Assembly (NCBI RefSeq): GCF_000424625.1
Contig: NZ_AUKG01000001.1
Span: 1,178,001 to 1,242,000, forward strand
Length of the DNA: 64,000 nt
Direction: 5' to 3'
Source: Conexibacter woesei Iso977N
Lineage (GTDB): Bacteria; Actinomycetota; Thermoleophilia; Solirubrobacterales; Solirubrobacteraceae
Numbering within the stretch: the first letter of the stretch is position 1; each line of letters starts with the position of its first letter. Of the stretch, positions 59,389-64,000 are shown one piece after another. The position numbers and the translations under genes were made by a program. The notes under the pieces were generated by a model. It was given only the letters and a program-made list of their open reading frames with translations. It did no database searches and was not told the origin of the DNA.

Positions 59389-62300
59389 GTGGGCGTTCGG
59401 TCGTCTCGTTTCGTGCTGCTCGTATCGCTGCTGGGCGTGATCGCGGCGTGGTGCGTCGCGCTGGTCATGGGCCCGGTCTCGCAGGCCGACGCGCCCCAGG
59501 ACGCGGCCTCCGTCAGCAGCCCGAACGCGCTCAAGGGCGCCGCGCGTGCATCGGCGGCCGGGACCCACACGGCGCAGCTCTCCGGGCTCGGGACCGAGGT
59601 CGTCTCGGATCGCACCGAGCAGTCCAAGACGTTCGAGCGGGCCGACGGCACGCACGTGACGCGCATCTACCCCGAGCCGGTCCACTACCGCGACGGCGAC
59701 GTGTGGCGGTCGATCGACGACACCCTCGTGGACGCCGGAAGCGGCTACGTCCACCGCACCGCGAACTCCGGCGACGCGCTGATCCCGACGTCGCTCTCCC
59801 AGCCGTTCACGGTCAGCAAGGACGGCGCCTGGGTGAGGTTCGCGCTGGTCGGCGCCACCGGCCCGGCGACGGTCGCGGGCGACACCGCGACGTTCCCGGG
59901 TGCCGCAGGCGGCGTCGACGCCGCCTACCAGGCCGTCAGCGACGGCCTCAAGGAGACGCTGACGCTCGCGTCGCCCGACGCGCAGCGCGTCTTCGCCTAC
60001 GACCTCATCGCCAGCGACGGCCTGACGGCGCGGACCGCGAGCGACGGCGCGGTCGAGCTGGTCGACGGCAGCGGGGACGTGCGCTTCCGGTTCGGCGCGC
60101 CGGTGGTGTGGGACTCCGCCGCCACGCCGGCGGTGTCGCACGCGTCGGACCTCACGCTCGCCAGGACGGCCGCCGGCTGGCGGTTGACGCTGAGCGTCGA
60201 CCGGGCCTGGCTCCAAGACCCCGCGCGCAGTTTCCCGGTCACGGTCGATCCCGACGTCTACTGGGCGACCGACTGGACGATGCGCTTCCACGGCGCCCAG
60301 CGCGACTGCACGGTCGCCTCGGGCTCGCAGGCGTCGACGTCGTTCTGCGCGGACCCGACGCTGAGGGCCGGCTCGTCGTCCTCGCAGTCCTACAACTCGC
60401 TGTTGTACTTCAACCTGAGGTCCGCGATCCCCCAGGACGCGCGCGTCTACGACGCCACGCTCGCCCTCTTCGAGCCGGGCAGCGCCACGCAGTCGTCGTC
60501 GAACCTGCGGCTGCGGCCGATCACGAGGAACTGGACCTCGGCGGCGACGTGGAACACCGCGGACGGGACCACCGCGTGGTCCACGCCGGGCGGGGACGTC
60601 AGCGCCGCGGCCGGCGACGTGGGTGCGCCGTCCAGCGTCAACCACGAGGGCTACTGGTACTACTTCGCCGCGCCGGTCGCGCCGCTGCAGCGCGCGGTGT
60701 GGGGCACGCAGGGCGACTACGGCCTGCAGCTGGCCGCGGACGCCGGGTCGCCGACCCAGGCCTACACCTTCACGTCGACCGACGGCTCGTCGGCGCAGTG
60801 GCCGGCGCTGGACGTGTCGTGGCTCCCGGAGCGCGGTGCGCGCGGCTCGTTCACCCGCGACACCCAGCAGCTGTCGGACCGCTCGTCGCTCTCGGTCAAC
60901 GTCGCCGACGGCGTGCTGACCTACGAGAACGGCGACTTCACGATGCCCGGCACGGCGGGCCACGGTCTCCAGGTCACGCGCCGCTGGGACTCGACGCTCG
61001 CGAACGTCTGGACGACCTACGGGCGCGGGTGGGTCGCCAACTACCAGGACGCCGGGCTGCGGGTCGACAACGACAACTCGATCATGCTGTGGGACGAGTC
61101 GGGCGCGCACTGGCGCTACGCGCCGGACGGATCCGGGGGCTACAGGACGCCCGACGGCGGCAACGCGCAGCTGTGCAAGGTCGGGGTGACGACCGGCTGC
61201 AGCGCCGACTCGGTCGCCAGCGCGGCCTACCGGCTGACCGAGAACCAGTCGGGGCGCAAGTACTACTACTTGGGCTCCGGCTACCTGGCGGGGATCAAGG
61301 ACCGCAACAACAACACCATCTCGATCGCGATCACCTCCGGGTCCAACAACGTCTTCGCTGGAACCCAGAACCACACGATCACGCAGTCCAAGAACGCCAA
61401 CAACTTCGTGACGAGCGAGTCCGACGGCACGCGGTCGTGGGGCTTCACGCAGGGCGGGTCGGACAACACGAGGCTCATGTCGGCAACCGACCCGGCGGGC
61501 AGGAGCACGTCCTACGACTACACGAGCGACGGGTACCTGTCGAAGATCACCGATCCGCTCGGGAACGTGACCACGATCGACTGGGACACGCCGTCGCTCG
61601 GGGCGCGGCGTGTCACGAAGGTGGTCCGGGTCCTGGATCCGGCCGATCCGACCAACCCGGTCAAGAACCCGACCACGACGTACTCCTACGACTTCACCAA
61701 CCACAGGACCGTCGTGACCGACCCGGTCGGCAACAGCACGACGTCGAGCACGACCGACGGGCAGACGACCTACACCTACAACGAGCAGCTCCAGGTCAAC
61801 ACCGCGGTCGACGCGCTCGGCGAGGAGACCGACACGAGGTACACGCCCAACGGCGACACCGAGACGTTCGGCGACGGCACCGGGACGCAGAACGCGCGGT
61901 TGAGCACGCTCACCTACGCCAACACGGGGACCAACCCCACCAACAACACGACCGGAGGCTACACCGGGCTCAGGGATGGTCGGCTTGAGCAGTTCGGCGT
62001 CAACTACTGCGGCGATCCGTCGGAGGCCGCCTGCGGCAGCGATGCACTGCAGACCTACCGCCCGACCCGCTACACCGGCTCCAACGGCCAGTTCCAGACG
62101 TTCGGCTACGACACCTCCGGCAACCTGACCAACGTCGCCGACGGCGACTCGAGCAGGCCGGCGCAGAACCAGGCGACGCTGAGCTACGACCCGTCCGGGA
62201 GCGACACGGTCGCCCGCGACGGCACGTTGCGCTCGGCGACCGACGGCAACGGCAACAGGACGACGTTCGGCTACAACTCGCTGCGGCAGCTGACGTCGAT

Positions 62301-64000
62301 CAACCCGCCGGCGGCCGGGACCAACGGCGTCGTCGGGACGCAGCTGGGGGCCACGGGCATGACCTATGACTCGCTCGGCCGGCTGGCGACGCTGACCGAC
62401 GGCAAGGGGCAGGTCCACACGTTCTCCTACGACGCGATGGACCACATGACCAAGGATCTGCTGGGCAGCGGCGACTACTTCAGGTACACGTACGACGCCG
62501 ACGGCAACCTGACGCAGCGCGACGAGAGGAGGGGCGGTACGACGACGACCTCCACCTACGGGTTCGACGCGCTGAACCGCGTGAGCAGCGAGTCGTTCCC
62601 GTCCGGGCAGAGCAACACGTACGCCTACACGCTCAACAGCCAGCTCTACACGCTGGCGACGACCGGCGGGACGACGACGTATGGCTATGACGCGATCGAC
62701 CGCGTGACGTCCATCACCGATCCCAGCAGCGCGGTCGTCAGGTACGCCTACGACGACGGCACGACCGGGGGCACGCCGCGGACGATCACTACGACGATGC
62801 CCGGTAGTGCGACCACGACGACGTCGCTCAACCAGTCCGGGCGCCCGACCTCGATCGTCACCAAGAGCTCCGGCGGCACCGTGATCCAGAGCCGCTCGTA
62901 CGGCTACGGCTGGACCGACGCGTCCGGTGCCCGGGTGGGCGCGCAGGTCAGCTCGATGAGCGACCTCGCCGGCAACGCCACGTCGTACAGGTACGACCAG
63001 ACCGGTCAGCTGGCCGATGCCAAGAAGGTCAACGGCTCGACGACCGACGAGCTGGCGTGGACGTTCGACAGGGCCTCCAACCGGACGTCGAAGACCCGCA
63101 GGCTGACCGGGAGTGCCGACGCGGTCACCAGCTACAAGTACAACAACAACAACCAGCTGTGCTGGACGGTGCCCGGGGGCTCGGCGAACGCCTGCAACAG
63201 CACGCCGACGGGCGGGACCGGGTTCACCTACGACGCCGACGGCAACCAGCTGACCGGTGGTCCGGGAGGGTCGTTCGCCTACGACTCGTACAACCGGACG
63301 ACGGCGATGGGCTCGACCAGCCTCGGCTACCTCTCGCCGACCCAGAACGAGCTGGCGTCCTTCGGCTCGACGTCCATGCAATACACCGCCCTCGGCCTCT
63401 CCGCCGAGATCAACGGTACCGCCAAGACCTACATCATCCGCGACCCCTCAGGAAACGCCGTCGCTCAGCGACGCGTTAGCGGAACCACGTTGCAGGGCAC
63501 CGACTACTACGTGTCCGACAACCTCGGCTCCACGACCGCCCTCCTGACCTCCGGCTCGGTGGCTCGTTCCTGGACCTACGACCCTGACGGCACACCGGCC
63601 TCCTCGGGCTCAGGCGCCTCAACCGACCTCCTCTTCGCCGGCGGCCAGTCCCTCTCAAACGGCCTCACCCACTTCGGCGCCCGCTTCTACAACCCGGCCC
63701 TCGGCCGCTGGACCCAGCACGACCCCCTCCAGCAGGCTTCCGACCTTACCCAGGCCAACCAGTATGTCTACGCCGGTGGCGACCCGCTTAGCCAGGCTGA
63801 TCCGACGGGCCTCTACTCATGCGCGGGCGTGACGTTGCCCGTTTGCGATCTCACGTCCGGCATCGACCGAGTGCTCCACCCCGTAAACAAGGCGGCTGGA
63901 GGTTGCGTGCGAGGCGCAGCCGTTGGTGCTTTACGGGGTAGCGCGGGCGGCGCAGCTGCCGGATGCGTTTCGGGGGCTATTACCGGCAAGGGGATCGCAG
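59389..64000 (+). CDS. Rhs/YD-repeat protein with DNRLRE domain, C-terminus cut by the window edge
   Basis: From GTG 59389 (GGGGG site upstream) the frame stays open for more than 1530 codons to the window end. A signal anchor (FVLLVSLLGVIAAWCVALVM) is followed by a beta-rich region and a DNRLRE-like carbohydrate-binding domain (YNSLLYFNLRSAIPQDARVY, DATLALFEPG, RPITRNWTSAATWNTADGTT). Many YD repeats follow (FGYDTSGNLTNVADGD, YTYDADGNLTQRDERRG, YGYDAIDRVTSITDPSS). The Rhs core ends with FGARFYNPALGRWTQHDPL and NQYVYAGGDPLSQADPTGLY. After the DPTG junction a Gly/Ala-rich variable tip begins (GAAVGALRGSAGGAAAGCVS). Such tips are usually toxins or effectors. The tip is cut, so its activity is unknown. 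Confidence 0.9.
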   Translation, partial: MGVRSSRFVLLVSLLGVIAAWCVALVMGPVSQADAPQDAASVSSPNALKGAARASAAGTHTAQLSGLGTEVVSDRTEQSKTFERADGTHVTRIYPEPVHYRDGDVWRSIDDTLVDAGSGYVHRTANSGDALIPTSLSQPFTVSKDGAWVRFALVGATGPATVAGDTATFPGAAGGVDAAYQAVSDGLKETLTLASPDAQRVFAYDLIASDGLTARTASDGAVELVDGSGDVRFRFGAPVVWDSAATPAVSHASDLTLARTAAGWRLTLSVDRAWLQDPARSFPVTVDPDVYWATDWTMRFHGAQRDCTVASGSQASTSFCADPTLRAGSSSSQSYNSLLYFNLRSAIPQDARVYDATLALFEPGSATQSSSNLRLRPITRNWTSAATWNTADGTTAWSTPGGDVSAAAGDVGAPSSVNHEGYWYYFAAPVAPLQRAVWGTQGDYGLQLAADAGSPTQAYTFTSTDGSSAQWPALDVSWLPERGARGSFTRDTQQLSDRSSLSVNVADGVLTYENGDFTMPGTAGHGLQVTRRWDSTLANVWTTYGRGWVANYQDAGLRVDNDNSIMLWDESGAHWRYAPDGSGGYRTPDGGNAQLCKVGVTTGCSADSVASAAYRLTENQSGRKYYYLGSGYLAGIKDRNNNTISIAITSGSNNVFAGTQNHTITQSKNANNFVTSESDGTRSWGFTQGGSDNTRLMSATDPAGRSTSYDYTSDGYLSKITDPLGNVTTIDWDTPSLGARRVTKVVRVLDPADPTNPVKNPTTTYSYDFTNHRTVVTDPVGNSTTSSTTDGQTTYTYNEQLQVNTAVDALGEETDTRYTPNGDTETFGDGTGTQNARLSTLTYANTGTNPTNNTTGGYTGLRDGRLEQFGVNYCGDPSEAACGSDALQTYRPTRYTGSNGQFQTFGYDTSGNLTNVADGDSSRPAQNQATLSYDPSGSDTVARDGTLRSATDGNGNRTTFGYNSLRQLTSINPPAAGTNGVVGTQLGATGMTYDSLGRLATLTDGKGQVHTFSYDAMDHMTKDLLGSGDYFRYTYDADGNLTQRDERRGGTTTTSTYGFDALNRVSSESFPSGQSNTYAYTLNSQLYTLATTGGTTTYGYDAIDRVTSITDPSSAVVRYAYDDGTTGGTPRTITTTMPGSATTTTSLNQSGRPTSIVTKSSGGTVIQSRSYGYGWTDASGARVGAQVSSMSDLAGNATSYRYDQTGQLADAKKVNGSTTDELAWTFDRASNRTSKTRRLTGSADAVTSYKYNNNNQLCWTVPGGSANACNSTPTGGTGFTYDADGNQLTGGPGGSFAYDSYNRTTAMGSTSLGYLSPTQNELASFGSTSMQYTALGLSAEINGTAKTYIIRDPSGNAVAQRRVSGTTLQGTDYYVSDNLGSTTALLTSGSVARSWTYDPDGTPASSGSGASTDLLFAGGQSLSNGLTHFGARFYNPALGRWTQHDPLQQASDLTQANQYVYAGGDPLSQADPTGLYSCAGVTLPVCDLTSGIDRVLHPVNKAAGGCVRGAAVGALRGSAGGAAAGCVSGAITGKGIA

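Noticed and set aside
59308-63381. A minus-strand open frame of 1357 codons opposite the Rhs gene
   Set aside because: It is Arg/Gly/Val-rich with no domain and lies exactly opposite the YD-repeat coding sequence; it is an antisense shadow of high-G+C codons.

Overview
The window is high-G+C actinobacterial chromosome. Its many TetR regulators, DHA2-type efflux pumps, universal stress protein, frequent GTG/TTG starts and very large Ser/Thr-rich secreted proteins fit the Thermoleophilia/Solirubrobacterales (Conexibacter, Baekduia, Solirubrobacter type). That placement is an inference from gene style; no marker gene confirms it. The two ends cut genes: a GAF-domain protein at the left and an Rhs/YD-repeat protein at the right.

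Bases 377-9862 look like a small integrative element next to a tRNA-Thr(CGT) gene. A 17-base segment of the tRNA anticodon arm is repeated exactly at 9846-9862. Between the copies lie an excisionase-like gene, a tyrosine integrase broken by at least three frameshifts, a cluster of tiny coupled ORFs, a Vsr endonuclease gene with one frameshift, a 994-residue protein with two GHKL ATPase modules (MORC/Hsp90-like at the N-terminus, histidine-kinase-like at the C-terminus), a translationally coupled receiver-domain protein, and a DNA cytosine-5 methyltransferase. The block is visibly less G+C-rich than its surroundings. It is the best candidate here for an undescribed system: a DNA-modification-linked, phosphorelay-like defence module.

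Bases 9961-36908 are ordinary chromosome: a VOC protein, a PPK2 polyphosphate kinase with a CYTH-like partner, a DipZ-like thioredoxin, PilZ, a methyltransferase, a YbhN-type membrane protein, UspA with TetR-type operators, an AlgI/AlgJ-like O-acetylation pair, an ATP-dependent DNA ligase, two DHA2-type MFS-TetR operons, a helicase-loader pair in which one member has lost its ATPase motifs, an ECF sigma factor, two winged-helix regulators, an RTX-repeat protein, and a LacI regulator with an acyl-CoA synthetase.

Bases 36909-47514 hold mostly secreted proteins with strong Shine-Dalgarno sites and strong terminators: a 291-residue protein, a two-gene operon for 1217- and 988-residue surface or secreted proteins, and two small paralogous Ser/Thr/Cys-rich proteins separated by a GNAT gene.

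Bases 47542-59130 carry a third MFS-TetR module, a tail-anchored coiled-coil protein, a divergent pair of GlpD (with a TetR gene) and an alkyl-DHAP-synthase-like flavoprotein, an APC amino acid permease, a PadR regulator with a palindromic operator, two very small genes, and a fused pair of alpha/beta hydrolase domains. From 59389 to the end runs an Rhs-type protein whose variable C-terminus begins just before the window ends.
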